Shown: positions 1 to 10,161 of the stretch, in pieces
Numbering within the stretch: the stretch's first letter is position 1
How the letters are laid out: each line of letters opens with the position of its first letter
Source of the DNA: Neocallimastix lanati (nom. inval.)
Lineage: Eukaryota; Neocallimastigomycota; Neocallimastigomycetes; Neocallimastigales; Neocallimastigaceae
Assembly: GCA_016946835.1 (NCBI GenBank)
Contig: JACVTC010000302.1
Coordinates: forward strand, 1-52,465
Length of the DNA stretch: 52,465 nucleotides
Direction of reading: 5' to 3'
Notes under the pieces: model-generated
The model's database searches: none
What the model was told of the DNA's origin: nothing
Seen by the model: the letters and a program-made list of their open reading frames with translations, nothing else
Position numbers and translations under genes: made by a program

Positions 1-604
1 AATATACTTTAGTAATAACATAATTTAAATTATTAATAATAATAATATAAATTTATTTAATAATAATGTAATATAACAATATAATATAATATAATATAAA
101 ATAATATAATATATTTATTTAATAAAATAATATTATATATATATTTATATATAAAATTATATTTACACGTGTAATGAATAACGATATATAATAATAATTA
201 CATTAAATATATTTGGATATTAATTTTTTTAAAAAAATATATATATATTTTTCAATGTACAGATAAATATATTTATTTTTTTTTCTATTTATTTAAAAAA
301 AAAAAAGTAAAAAGGAATATAAAATTATCAATTAATTTTTATTTTTAAAAAAATACTATATATAATAAAAAATATTTACATTTAATTTTTCAAATATAAT
401 AATAATAATAATAATAATATCTTATATAATTAATATTTAATTTTAATATACTATTTATTTATATACCTATATATAAAATTTTAATTTAAAATATTTTTTT
501 ATTTTTGTAATTATTTATATATTATTATTTTAATTTATATAAAATTTATTTACAATATATATATTAATTATACTAAAAATATTGATAATTAAATGTTTAT
601 TCAT
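1..604. other. AT-rich gene-free left edge
   Basis: No gene is supported here. The stretch is almost pure A/T with short tandem ATAAT-type runs near 75-110 and an AAT triplet run near 398-418. It lies downstream of the helicase gene, which reads leftward, so a 3' end or terminator would be expected, but I cannot single one out. Confidence 0.6.
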
Positions 605-3600
605 TTATAAAATAATAATAAGATCATAATCAAATAAATATTTTTTCCATAATTCTATCATTTCCTTTCTAGTTTTTTTCATTGTTTTTGAAAATGATAT
701 CAATAATTCATGCAACAAAAAAGCTTGATGTGGTCTTTCATTACAATATTTAGGAATATCGTTTTGAGTGACAACGCTTAAAATATGTTTTTTAATTTCT
801 TTATATTTATCTTTATTGTTTTCTTCTTTATAAATTTTTTCCATTTTTTCTATAGAAGTTTCTTGAGAGTTTGGAATACGAATAGATGACAATTTTTTTT
901 CCATATCGTCATAACAAATTGAATAGATGAGCTTTTCCAAAAGTTCTTGTTTTATATAAAAAGATTCAATATTACGACCACGATTAACTTCACGAAAATT
1001 AATAGAACCCGAATCTGAAGTAGAACGTTTTGAAGTTGAACGTTTTGAAGTAGAACGTTTTGAAGTAGAACGTTTCTGTTTTTTAAAATTAAAATTTAAA
1101 TTTTTTTTCAAATCGCAATATCTTAAAGTTAAATCATTACATAACATATAGACATATTTATAACGATCTTTTGTTCGATTTCCTTCTTCAGTACTATAAT
1201 GATCATCCATTCGTTTTGAGATATTCTCTGAATTAAGCTCTTCATTTACCAACTTCCATTCTCGAAGATTAAAATCTGCATAAATAATATTAGTACTAAA
1301 ATCCTTCTCTGACTTTTTTTTATTACTAGCATATGATGTAGTTTTAATAGTTGAAAAATACGATATATAAATGAAATTATCGATTTTTTTCCAATAAGGA
1401 TAAAATAATTTAGTGATATTGAATAAATTTTGACGTAGAGCATATCTTAATATAAACAATTTTTCAGTATGAGAATATTTAATAATTTGATTATATGCTT
1501 CTCTGGTCATATCAGCATTTTGTAATTTATTGTTTAAAGACACTATTTCCTCGCTTTTAATATCAACCTCTATGTGAATAAAGTTGGATGACTGTTCGTT
1601 CATTTGTCCACTTCTATTATTATTATAAAATGGAAGATTTTGGCGAATTAATTTTCCAAAATAAGCATTCCTATAATTTAAACGACAATTGGATATAATT
1701 TTACGATAAATCATTCCGTCAGAATATCTTAAAATACCACCAGCTATCACAATATTATTACTATTAATATATTCTATTAATTTTGGTAAAACGAATAGGT
1801 TAATGACAGGAATTCTATCCATAAGATCCATAATTCTAATACAATTGTTCTCTGAAAAGAATGTACTTAACTTTTTATTTATTTCGATCATACATAATGG
1901 TAAAAGTTTATCTAAGTATACTGAAGAATAATGTAAATATGGAACGATACTTGTATTGCCAATTATCTCATTTCCATTAATATCTTTGAATGTAGAAGTC
2001 TCTCCATGAATATTAGCATCTATAGCTATACTAGTATTGGTCATTGCTCTACTTTCACTCAGGCTTGATTCAATATCAAAAGGTTTATTCTGTTCGTTAG
2101 TAGAGAGACCGTTAGTGTTTTGAGGGTCATTTAAGTTAAAAGGAGCATGAATCAAAGATTCAATAGAAGCATTTTTTAATGCTTGATTAAATTTTAACGC
2201 ATCTTTATATTTATTTTCACATAAAATATACTTGCGATAGTCCACACTATACTGATATGAATCGGAGCACTCTACTTCGTCATCACATGCCATGTACAAA
2301 TAAACATTGACGAATCGTTGATTTTCAGGAAGAGAATCATGTGAACCAACGCGTCGAATACGGCCAATAATTTGATTTATTTTCTCATAATTCCAATGCG
2401 GCGTTAATACGTGTAATTGTCGGACATTCATAATATCAACACTTTCCGATACTATGTCACTTCCTAGAAGAACCTTTATCTTTGATCCATTTTGATTACT
2501 TGAATCATTAAATATATCTAAACGTTCCATCATATTTGGACAGAGCTTTTTATCTCCAGTAATAAATGTAAAATTCCAAAATTTATCCTCTCTTTCTTTT
2601 CGAATTTCCTTTAGTTCAGCGAATTCGTTATCATCATCAACATCATCATCATGAAAAGAAGAAAAATGATGAGGAAGAAAACGATCGATCCCTTTGCCTT
2701 TCCTATCCACTTTACTTTCTAAATTGGAAAAATTTGATGTCTTATCATTATGACGGCTATTTGAAGATACTTTATTATATATATAATGATAGCCCATAGC
2801 ACAAAGTATCGCGGAAAAGTAATAAATACCAACTTGCTCAATGATACTGCAATAGATAAATATAGGTCCGTCTGGATTTTCCTTTTTATTTATTTCGTTA
2901 AGACAATGATACAATTTACAACAATAATTTTTAATATCCTTGGATTGTTGCATTATAATATCTTGTAAAAGAGGGTTACTATGAATAATCTTATCATTAC
3001 TAAATTGGTATTCTGATAATTCCGATTTAACTTTGGATTTTGATCTTTTTTTTGCATCATTCGATTTACCTTTTGCTTTTGATCCCTTTTTGGTATCATT
3101 CGATTTACCTTTTGCTTTTGATCCTTTATTAGTATCTTGTGTTAAATTATCATCAATTTGTAAATGAAGAACACCAAGTGTTGCTTTCACATAATTGATT
3201 CCCATATTATTCTTCTCCTGAGGTTCCTTTAGGATATTTCGATAATTTTGAAGTTGAACCCCTTGCATAGGTACTTTTACTATTTTGTAACGTTCAATAC
3301 CTGGTATATATGAACCCATATAATTCACGGTCGTGTTTGGTGGATTTAATCCATAATAAGACAGGTGACCAAGCATTTCTTCTTTCAGTTTTTCAGGGGT
3401 TAAAAATGAAGTGGAATTCAAATTTGGTTTAATTAATTTAACCAGATCTGTTATTTCATTTGCATTATCAAAAATAGGAGTTGCAGACATAAATATAATT
3501 CGACTTTTATTAATATGATTTAAAAGTGAACTTAAATTGTTATAGATAAACTTTTTTTTGGTAGGGTTACGAAAATGATGAACTTCATCAATAATAATTA

Positions 3601-4114
3601 ATCTTTCATCATAAAAAGAAAAAGAATTAGATGTTGTCTGTTGGTGGTCACTTTTGTTGTCATTACCATCGGTGTCAGTGTTACTATCATTAATGTTTTT
3701 GATATCGTTACAGAAAGTTATATAAGTGCGAAATTCAATATACTTTTTGATAAATTCTTTATAATCTTTAACATTCGGTAAGTGTGGATAATATTCAAAA
3801 GTATAATCATACCAAGTCTTTACACGTTTGGTAAATTCCGTAATAGCTTCCTTACCTTTTACAAGAATAATACAAGGTTTCTTATAAACATTTATGAATT
3901 TTAATGCAATCCATAATGCGGTGAATGATTTCCCGGTTCCTGGTGAATGATAAATTAGAAATCGGTTGACCACTTCATTTTCCGGTGACATATACCTTAC
4001 GGGTAATATTTGGTATCTTTTCATATGTACATTTTCTTCTATCAACGGATTATTCGTATAAATCTCCGTAAATTCTCTTAAACTATGTAAGTTATTAATA
4101 TCCGGATATGTCAT
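605..4114 (-). CDS. D6/D11-like SF2 helicase (viral transcription factor / NPH-I type)
   Basis: 1169 residues. The Walker A motif (PGTGKS) is near residues 54-62, the DExH box (IDEVHHF) near 175-181, motif III (MSATP) near 207-211 and motif VI (IGRIRRVGSH) near 580-591. The IGR..R..SH form is typical of the NCLDV D6/D11 families, which act as early transcription factor ATPase or as nucleoside triphosphatase I for termination and release. The long C-terminal half (600-1169) has no fold I recognise; asfarvirus D6-like proteins are also long. Two low-complexity inserts are present: a Lys/Ser repeat near 329-365 between helicase lobes and a four-fold KRSTS repeat near 1011-1033. The ATG is preceded by TATAA, giving TATAAATG. 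No AAAATGAT-type element is seen upstream, unlike most genes here. D6 versus D11 assignment is open; the helicase call is firm. Confidence 0.9.
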   Translation of the reverse strand: MTYPDINNLHSLREFTEIYTNNPLIEENVHMKRYQILPVRYMSPENEVVNRFLIYHSPGTGKSFTALWIALKFINVYKKPCIILVKGKEAITEFTKRVKTWYDYTFEYYPHLPNVKDYKEFIKKYIEFRTYITFCNDIKNINDSNTDTDGNDNKSDHQQTTSNSFSFYDERLIIIDEVHHFRNPTKKKFIYNNLSSLLNHINKSRIIFMSATPIFDNANEITDLVKLIKPNLNSTSFLTPEKLKEEMLGHLSYYGLNPPNTTVNYMGSYIPGIERYKIVKVPMQGVQLQNYRNILKEPQEKNNMGINYVKATLGVLHLQIDDNLTQDTNKGSKAKGKSNDTKKGSKAKGKSNDAKKRSKSKVKSELSEYQFSNDKIIHSNPLLQDIIMQQSKDIKNYCCKLYHCLNEINKKENPDGPIFIYCSIIEQVGIYYFSAILCAMGYHYIYNKVSSNSRHNDKTSNFSNLESKVDRKGKGIDRFLPHHFSSFHDDDVDDDNEFAELKEIRKEREDKFWNFTFITGDKKLCPNMMERLDIFNDSSNQNGSKIKVLLGSDIVSESVDIMNVRQLHVLTPHWNYEKINQIIGRIRRVGSHDSLPENQRFVNVYLYMACDDEVECSDSYQYSVDYRKYILCENKYKDALKFNQALKNASIESLIHAPFNLNDPQNTNGLSTNEQNKPFDIESSLSESRAMTNTSIAIDANIHGETSTFKDINGNEIIGNTSIVPYLHYSSVYLDKLLPLCMIEINKKLSTFFSENNCIRIMDLMDRIPVINLFVLPKLIEYINSNNIVIAGGILRYSDGMIYRKIISNCRLNYRNAYFGKLIRQNLPFYNNNRSGQMNEQSSNFIHIEVDIKSEEIVSLNNKLQNADMTREAYNQIIKYSHTEKLFILRYALRQNLFNITKLFYPYWKKIDNFIYISYFSTIKTTSYASNKKKSEKDFSTNIIYADFNLREWKLVNEELNSENISKRMDDHYSTEEGNRTKDRYKYVYMLCNDLTLRYCDLKKNLNFNFKKQKRSTSKRSTSKRSTSKRSTSDSGSINFREVNRGRNIESFYIKQELLEKLIYSICYDDMEKKLSSIRIPNSQETSIEKMEKIYKEENNKDKYKEIKKHILSVVTQNDIPKYCNERPHQAFLLHELLISFSKTMKKTRKEMIELWKKYLFDYDLIIIL
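1015..1076 (-). repeat. 15-bp tandem repeat encoding KRSTS x4
   Basis: Four near-identical 15-bp units lie within the helicase gene and encode consecutive KRSTS pentapeptides followed by DS. They make a short basic, probably disordered segment. One unit differs by a single base (gttgaa versus gtagaa), so expansion was recent. Confidence 0.9.
3028..3126 (-). repeat. Lys/Ser-rich 39-bp imperfect repeat in helicase
   Basis: Two to three imperfect 13-codon units of the type SKAKGKSNDTKKG lie inside the helicase gene between the conserved lobes. They encode a basic, disordered linker. Confidence 0.75.
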
Positions 4115-4942
4115 TTATAGTTCTATCTATCCTCAATACAAATTTATTTAACTCTATTATTTTTGTAAATAAATTAAAGAGAAAAAAAAAATAAAACAAA
4201 AAGGAAAAATTAATATATATTTATATAATGTAAAATAAATATAATTACTAATAAAGTAATTAAACTACTTAACAAATTAAATTAAATAATTGTAAAATAA
4301 TAATTTATTTACTACATCAATAATACTTTATTCAAAATTAAAATTATACTAATTTTAATGTAATATATCAAAAAATGTATTACTCTTTTAACTTTTATAT
4401 TTTTTTTTTTAATAAATTTATAAAATATAAACCTTAATATTTGTTTATAAATGTATTAAATATTATACTTTTTAAATCATTTTATAAATATATTTTCAAT
4501 GTAATAATAATATATTTAAGTTATTAAAATTTTTTCTTTTAATTTTATTGGTATATGAATGAATAATATATGCTATTGAAAATTGATAAATTATTACATT
4601 ATCTGTCCAACTATAAAAAAATATATATATATAATATAAATTTACTAATATTTAAAATTCAACTATCCCAAAAAATAAATTAAAAGGTATAAAATTTTAA
4701 ATTTTAGATCAAGATTAAATTTTAAAAATTTTATTTTTTTAGATCTACTTTAAACTTTAAAAATTTTATTTAATTTATATGAGAAAACTCTTTCAAATGA
4801 TAAATGACATTTATAAAAGAAGTTAAATAAATACTTTTAGAATTACTTACATTATTATTTTTATAAATTTAATATATTTTAATTTTAAATTTTATTTTTT
4901 ACTTTTAATAAGGTTTATATTATTCTATTTAAATTTGTAATA
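4115..4942. other. AT-rich divergent intergenic region
   Basis: Shared upstream region of the leftward helicase and the rightward zinc-motif gene. It contains a 35-bp-spaced imperfect direct repeat (about 4706-4739 and 4741-4774, each starting agatc and ending in a ttaaaaattttattt-like run). No coding potential is seen. Confidence 0.5.
4794..4801 (+). promoter_or_regulatory. Candidate promoter element CAAATGAT
   Basis: Lies about 145 bases upstream of the 4943 start. It is a one-base variant of the recurrent AAAATGAT element and is rather distant from the start, so it is weak. Confidence 0.25.
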
Positions 4943-5815
4943 ATGGAAAATTTAACAAATTATTACAACGAAGTGATCGAAATATTATGTAGTAAATCTG
5001 TCCAAGTCTTCAATAATAATTATAACCTTAATATAAATAAAGATAATATTTTAAATAATTTAACTAAGGAAGATGATATCCAATCATCAATTCACGAAAT
5101 GGCCAAACTTAGTTTGAATAATACTTGTATTGGATTAAAAAGAAATAAAACCACTTGTAATAATAAAGTAATTCCGGGACATATGTATTGTGGAGTTCAT
5201 GTTCGTTCAGAAGGGAAACTACCATTAAATCAATATATCAGTAATGTTGCTACCACTCTTAAATATGGACATCCGGCAGTTGTTGTTTCCCTAGGTAATA
5301 ATTGGATATTTCAAAAGGACAGTCAAAACAACGATATAAGAAAAAATGAATCTAAGTCTACTAAATGGCCATTAAGTGTTGATATGGTTGACAAATCATT
5401 ACATTCTTATATTATATTTTTCGATGAATTTAAAAGTTATTTTGGTGCTGGAATACTTGTTATTCAATATTGCTCCACCGAAAAAAATAAAAAGCAAAAC
5501 AGTTATTTTATGGCAACTCATTATGTTGAAGTCAGTAGATATGGAGAAGAATTACAACCCGAGTATTACATTAAAATGACGTTCAAGTCTATTGCTTTGA
5601 TTAAGGAAAAACCTATTTTTAGTAAAATCAAGGAATTTCTCTCTGAATACGGAATTCCATATGATATTAATGAAATTAACAAACGCAATAGTGATATTAT
5701 TGAAAATAATCCGGTAGTAATCTACAATAAAATAAATAAAATTATTAATGATCATTATAATACTTTTTACTATAATTCAAAATCTTATATAACTTTGAAT
5801 ATTAATTCTGAATAA
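4943..5815 (+). CDS. Zinc-motif protein of unknown function
   Basis: 290 residues; I do not recognise the whole protein. Residues about 61-85 hold a compact Cys/His motif (C-x9-C-x10-C-x2-H; key residues in CIGLKRNKTTC and YCGVHV). It resembles the short zinc-binding modules sometimes attached to viral and phage nucleases and DUF5763-like proteins. The remainder (110-290) is mixed alpha/beta with no catalytic signature I can name. There is no signal peptide or membrane segment. It lies between the D6/D11-like helicase and RNA polymerase A'-like genes, which suggests a nucleic-acid or transcription role, but that is only context. The ATG follows an A/T leader; no upstream in-frame ATG was chosen over it. 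Confidence 0.75.
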   Translation: MENLTNYYNEVIEILCSKSVQVFNNNYNLNINKDNILNNLTKEDDIQSSIHEMAKLSLNNTCIGLKRNKTTCNNKVIPGHMYCGVHVRSEGKLPLNQYISNVATTLKYGHPAVVVSLGNNWIFQKDSQNNDIRKNESKSTKWPLSVDMVDKSLHSYIIFFDEFKSYFGAGILVIQYCSTEKNKKQNSYFMATHYVEVSRYGEELQPEYYIKMTFKSIALIKEKPIFSKIKEFLSEYGIPYDINEINKRNSDIIENNPVVIYNKINKIINDHYNTFYYNSKSYITLNINSE

Positions 5816-6377
5816 TTTCTAAAAAAAAAAATTTAAAGATTAAAATAAAATAAAAATTAAAATTATATACAAAATTGAAAAAAAAAAATATAATAATAAT
5901 AATAATAATTATATTCATGTATAAAACTATGAAAAATAAAATTAATAATTAAAAGCATGTTTAAACGTGTAAATTCAATTGCAATTCTTTATGACATTTT
6001 AATTTTATAAATAAAAAAAAGAAAATTCAATAATAACAAATTTAAACTCTAATTAATAATTTTTAATTTTATTTAATATTTCAATAATTTTTATATTTAA
6101 AACATAATAATATTTATATTTATATTAATATTTAATACTTTAAATTATGTAAATAGTAAATTAATTACTATAATTTATATATTATTAAAAATAAAAATAA
6201 CTGCTTATTCCAATTATATGTGTAAATGATTTTTTTTAAAAAAAAAAAAAAAGTTAAAAAAATGCTTAAAAAAATTAACTATTTCATAAATGTATACAAT
6301 GTTTTTTTAAAAAAATATAAAAACAAATATACAGTAATAGTAATAAATTTTTTTTTATTTAAAATATTTTTAAAACT
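5816..6377. other. AT-rich convergent intergenic region
   Basis: Region between two converging genes. It holds an AAT triplet run near 5890-5910 and several poly-A/T tracts. A TAAATGAT occurs at 6223-6230 but does not precede a gene, so it counts against over-reading the promoter element. Confidence 0.5.
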
Positions 6378-6503
6378 TTAAACTACACCTTTTTTGATTT
6401 CAACAATATATTTTATATTATATCCTATTTTTATATCTGTAATATCATATTGACGGTCTCTATATATTATATTTAGTTTAAAGACTAGCCATAGAAAATG
6501 CAT
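6378..6503 (-). other. Possible 41-codon ORF overlapping the end of RNA polymerase A'
   Basis: In the +1 frame relative to the A' gene, an ATG at 6503 opens 41 codons ending at 6378-6380. The last 28 codons (YRDRQYDITDIKIGY and on to EIKKGVV) have a protein-like, less homopolymeric composition than nearby intergenic DNA. It may be a small overlapping gene, a remnant of an originally longer A' tail after a frameshift, or chance. I cannot match it to any RNA polymerase segment. Confidence 0.2.
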
Positions 6504-8637
6504 GCTCTAAAAATGTTTCATCAATGTCTGGCTTATTCGTACTAAATGGGTAATAATATATCTCCTCATTGGAGTAGTTATGAACTACTCCTTGTTCATC
6601 GGTTACTAAATCTTCCATACTTTTAACAAGTTCTCTTTGTAAATACCCGGTAGATGATGTATTAAGAGAAGTAGAAATAATACCTGCTCGACCAGATTTT
6701 GAATGAATAAATAATTCTTTTGCTGTTAATCCTTCGGAATAGGAACTTTTAATATAACAAACTGGTAAAATAGCTTGAACTCCAACCGACATCAATATTT
6801 GAATAACATTATCCACATTTCCTTTAGATCCACTGTTAATGATATTAGTTAAATTATTATCGATGGATTCCACTAATTCTGTAAGGTCACAATATTTTCG
6901 AAAAACTTGATTCTTAAACTCGTTGTAATTTTCAAATTTATTTTGATTTTCTATCAATGAGTCAAGATTTAGTACAGGTATAGGATCCATTTTATTTAAG
7001 ATACTATCCGTTATGGGAAGATATGATTCTCTTATTTTATCATTTACCATACAATCAGCAATAGAAATAGTAATAACATGAGTAAGATTATATACATGAA
7101 CCATACGTTGAACATCCCACATAAATTTTAAATAGAATTCATTACCGTAATTTGAAATAGCATTAAGTAAAATAGTTTGATTTTTATCGCTGATAACGCC
7201 TAGTAATATTCCTTTATCTACGATCAATTTACCTTCATGATCATGTAAAGTAAGCGTTCTAGGAAGTAATAAAGATAACAGGTGAGCATATGGGATATCT
7301 GTACTATTCATACGCGATTTGTAGTATTTACAAAATTTTTTCCAATCACTATCGGGAATGCCCAATTTATCGCACATTCTTTTAACAATATCAATATCAA
7401 TAATTTCTTTATTACGTGTCATATTATAAATTCCGGTTAAAGTATCTTGTATAAATTTGATCATAATAGAAGCATTTTTAAATGACCGGATATTATTTGC
7501 AATATTTAATTTTGTGGCCAACTCTTCTTTAGCTTCTTCACCCGGTAACCAAAAAATGTTCATTTCGTCACCGTCAAAATCCGCTTGAAAGACATTAGCA
7601 ATAAGTGGATTGATCTGAATGGTTCGACAGTTACTTGGACGAGAATGAACGGCTAAGATTGAAGTAGTTTGAAGTGTAGGTTGTCTATTGATGATAACAA
7701 AGTCATTGGTTTTATACCCATAGGGAATTAAGGAATCAGTAAAGACTTTAGGAATTAACACTACATCTAAAGGAATATCAATATTTGGTACGATAACACT
7801 TCTAAGACAAAAATTTTGACGCTTAGCTAAACACATACTTCGGAAAATACCATTTTTTCCTGATAACATCTGTTTAATATAATTTCTATTAGCATCCTCA
7901 ACCGAATCGTTTTTACTACGAATACCTAAAATTTTCTTGTATAAATTATACGCACGCACAATATAGACGGACTTAATTAAATTTCCATTTTGATATTGGT
8001 AGTTGAGATCTAATACACGTTGATATAATGTTGTTACGTTATTATGAATCGTAGTGTTACTAGAATCTAGAATAGATGGTCTCATATTGATTGGTAAAAC
8101 TGGAATATTTTTGATAAACACATTAAGTAAATGATTTTGTAGCTCTGGATTTTTTGAAAAATTTGCAGAACGAATTTCTTCGTACATTTGCTCAATAGAT
8201 AATGTTTTCTTACCAAAAGTGAAAGAATATTCTGAAATATTCTTTAACTCTTTATCAAAATTTTTGGAATACTTGAATTTATTGGATGTGACTTCCTCCG
8301 ATTTAACTTTATGATATGAAAATGTTGTAGCAACTACACGTTTTTCGCAACAGGGGTTATTAGTGGAAAGTAAAGGATTATATTTTTTACAAACTGGACA
8401 AATATGACTTATTTCTTTACATAATATATTTACAAATACAGGATGAACAATTCTGTAATAAAGTGGTATTCTTCCCGTGTGTCCTGGACAATCTATCATT
8501 GATTTACATTGTTTACATGGTAATTGAGGATTGAGAATAAATGATGTTGTATTATCCGTTAATTCATTCTTATTTTTAATAAGGATCGTTTCCTTTTCAA
8601 ATTCTTCATCGGTATATAAATTAAACTTTAAATACAT
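6478..8637 (-). CDS. DNA-directed RNA polymerase largest subunit, N-terminal part (A'-like)
   Basis: 719 residues. Zinc-binding residues of the clamp are visible at about 38-50 (CKQC with CPGH) and 80-97 (CPVC with CC). The catalytic metal-binding loop DFDGDEMN lies near 351-358, preceded by the RQPTLQ and RTIQINP regions. The bridge helix region (SGRAGIISTSLNTSSTGYLQ) is near 643-662. The protein stops about 50 residues after the bridge helix, where archaeal A' subunits also stop; the trigger loop and C-terminal half are encoded separately at 50123-51634. It would form the catalytic centre of a viral multisubunit RNA polymerase together with the second-largest subunit at 37653. The ATG at 8637 gives MYLKFN. 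A candidate promoter element lies about 80 bases upstream. Motifs are intact, so function is expected if the other half is supplied. Confidence 0.96.
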   Translation of the reverse strand: MYLKFNLYTDEEFEKETILIKNKNELTDNTTSFILNPQLPCKQCKSMIDCPGHTGRIPLYYRIVHPVFVNILCKEISHICPVCKKYNPLLSTNNPCCEKRVVATTFSYHKVKSEEVTSNKFKYSKNFDKELKNISEYSFTFGKKTLSIEQMYEEIRSANFSKNPELQNHLLNVFIKNIPVLPINMRPSILDSSNTTIHNNVTTLYQRVLDLNYQYQNGNLIKSVYIVRAYNLYKKILGIRSKNDSVEDANRNYIKQMLSGKNGIFRSMCLAKRQNFCLRSVIVPNIDIPLDVVLIPKVFTDSLIPYGYKTNDFVIINRQPTLQTTSILAVHSRPSNCRTIQINPLIANVFQADFDGDEMNIFWLPGEEAKEELATKLNIANNIRSFKNASIMIKFIQDTLTGIYNMTRNKEIIDIDIVKRMCDKLGIPDSDWKKFCKYYKSRMNSTDIPYAHLLSLLLPRTLTLHDHEGKLIVDKGILLGVISDKNQTILLNAISNYGNEFYLKFMWDVQRMVHVYNLTHVITISIADCMVNDKIRESYLPITDSILNKMDPIPVLNLDSLIENQNKFENYNEFKNQVFRKYCDLTELVESIDNNLTNIINSGSKGNVDNVIQILMSVGVQAILPVCYIKSSYSEGLTAKELFIHSKSGRAGIISTSLNTSSTGYLQRELVKSMEDLVTDEQGVVHNYSNEEIYYYPFSTNKPDIDETFLEHAFSMASL

Positions 8638-10161
8638 GATTAAAATTAAATGTTATATAAAAAATAAATTATTACATTGATATATAAATTTATATATTAT
8701 TATATGAAACAATAAAAATCATTTGAATGTGTATTAACGAACTTAAAATTAGTAATACTTGTTAGAAATTAAATTAAAATATATATTTTTAATAATAGGA
8801 TAATAATATATAGGAAATATATATGGAAACTTTAATAATTGTAGATTAATAATATATATTTAATAATGCATTATAGTCCTATGTTTTAGTGTGAATATAA
8901 AATAAAATAAAATATTTAAATTAATTTAATATTTAATTTTAATAATATATTTTTATTTTTTTTTTTTTTAGTAAATAAACACTCAATGAAAAATTAATAA
9001 ATAAAATAATAATTATTTTAATTTTTATATGTATAGGATTTATTAAATTAAATATATAAATATATTATTATTTATATTATTATTAAAATAATTTTTTTTC
9101 TAAATAATTATTATTTAAATAATATATATCGAATTAATTTTATTTATTTATTTATTTTTTTTTCTTTTAATAAAAATATTAAATAGTCTTTTAATAATTA
9201 ATTTTTCTTTAACTCATTTATAACAATATAAATGTTTACCTAATTTGAAAAATATTTTAATTATTTAATGTATTATATTTTTTAAAAAAAAAAAAAATAT
9301 ACATAAAAAAATATATATATATATTGAAAGTATATCTTAACAAATTCAAAAAACTAAAATTATTTGATTATATATTGTGTAACAATTAAATAAATTTACA
9401 GCAATAAAATAAATTTTTTTGTGTTAAAGAAAAATAAATTTATGATACAAGATATATAATTTTTTTATGATTTATTCATATCTAAAAAAAAAAAATTAAA
9501 TTTTTAATTAATATAATAATATTATTTTAAAAAAATTTAATTTAGATATTTTAGAGAATAAATATCTTTAAAAAAAAATTTTTAAATTTAAAAATTATTA
9601 TTTTTATTATTTAATTTTTTTTTATTTTAAAATAAAAATATTTATTACAAATAAATAAATTGTTTTTTTAAAAAAAAAAAGAACTTAAATTTTTAAAAAA
9701 TCTTTTACTATTTTAGCATTTAATATCAATTTTATTATCAATTTTTTATTTAAAATTATTCATTTCTTTTTTTTTTTTTTTTATTTTATTTCATTATTAT
9801 AATTTATTTTTACCTATTTTATTGATTTATTTATTTATTTTTTTTTTTTTTGACTTTTATAAAAATATTTTTATAAATTTATTAGGTAATAGTCCAAAAA
9901 TACTATATCTAAACTATCTATGGAATCTATTGTTATAATTATAATTTATATTGAATAAATTGTAATTTTTTTTTTTATTTTAACTTTTATTTTTAAATTT
10001 TTATTTAATATAATTTTTTTTTTTTTTTTGTATTATATTTAATTTTTATTTTTTATTGCTTTTAATAGATAGAATTATATTTATTTTTTATATAATAGAT
10101 CATTTTTGTGAAACTTTAATAAGTAAAGATTTAAAATTTATTTATCAAACTAATTAAATTT
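8638..10161. other. Large AT-rich gap between viral block and secreted-protein block
   Basis: About 1.5 kb with no supported gene on either strand. It is made of poly-A/T tracts and TTTA-type simple sequence (for example 9140-9160 and 9820-9850). It marks the left boundary between replication/transcription genes and secreted-protein genes. No inverted repeat, target duplication or transposase was recognised. Confidence 0.6.
8718..8725 (-). promoter_or_regulatory. Candidate promoter element CAAATGAT
   Basis: On the minus strand, 81-88 bases upstream of the RNA polymerase A' start. It is followed by TTTTTATT, like the stronger copies elsewhere. Confidence 0.35.

Noticed and set aside
4706-4774. 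Direct repeats as an insertion-sequence footprint
   Set aside because: The two 35-bp copies are adjacent, imperfect and AT-rich, with no transposase or terminal inverted repeats; slippage explains them.
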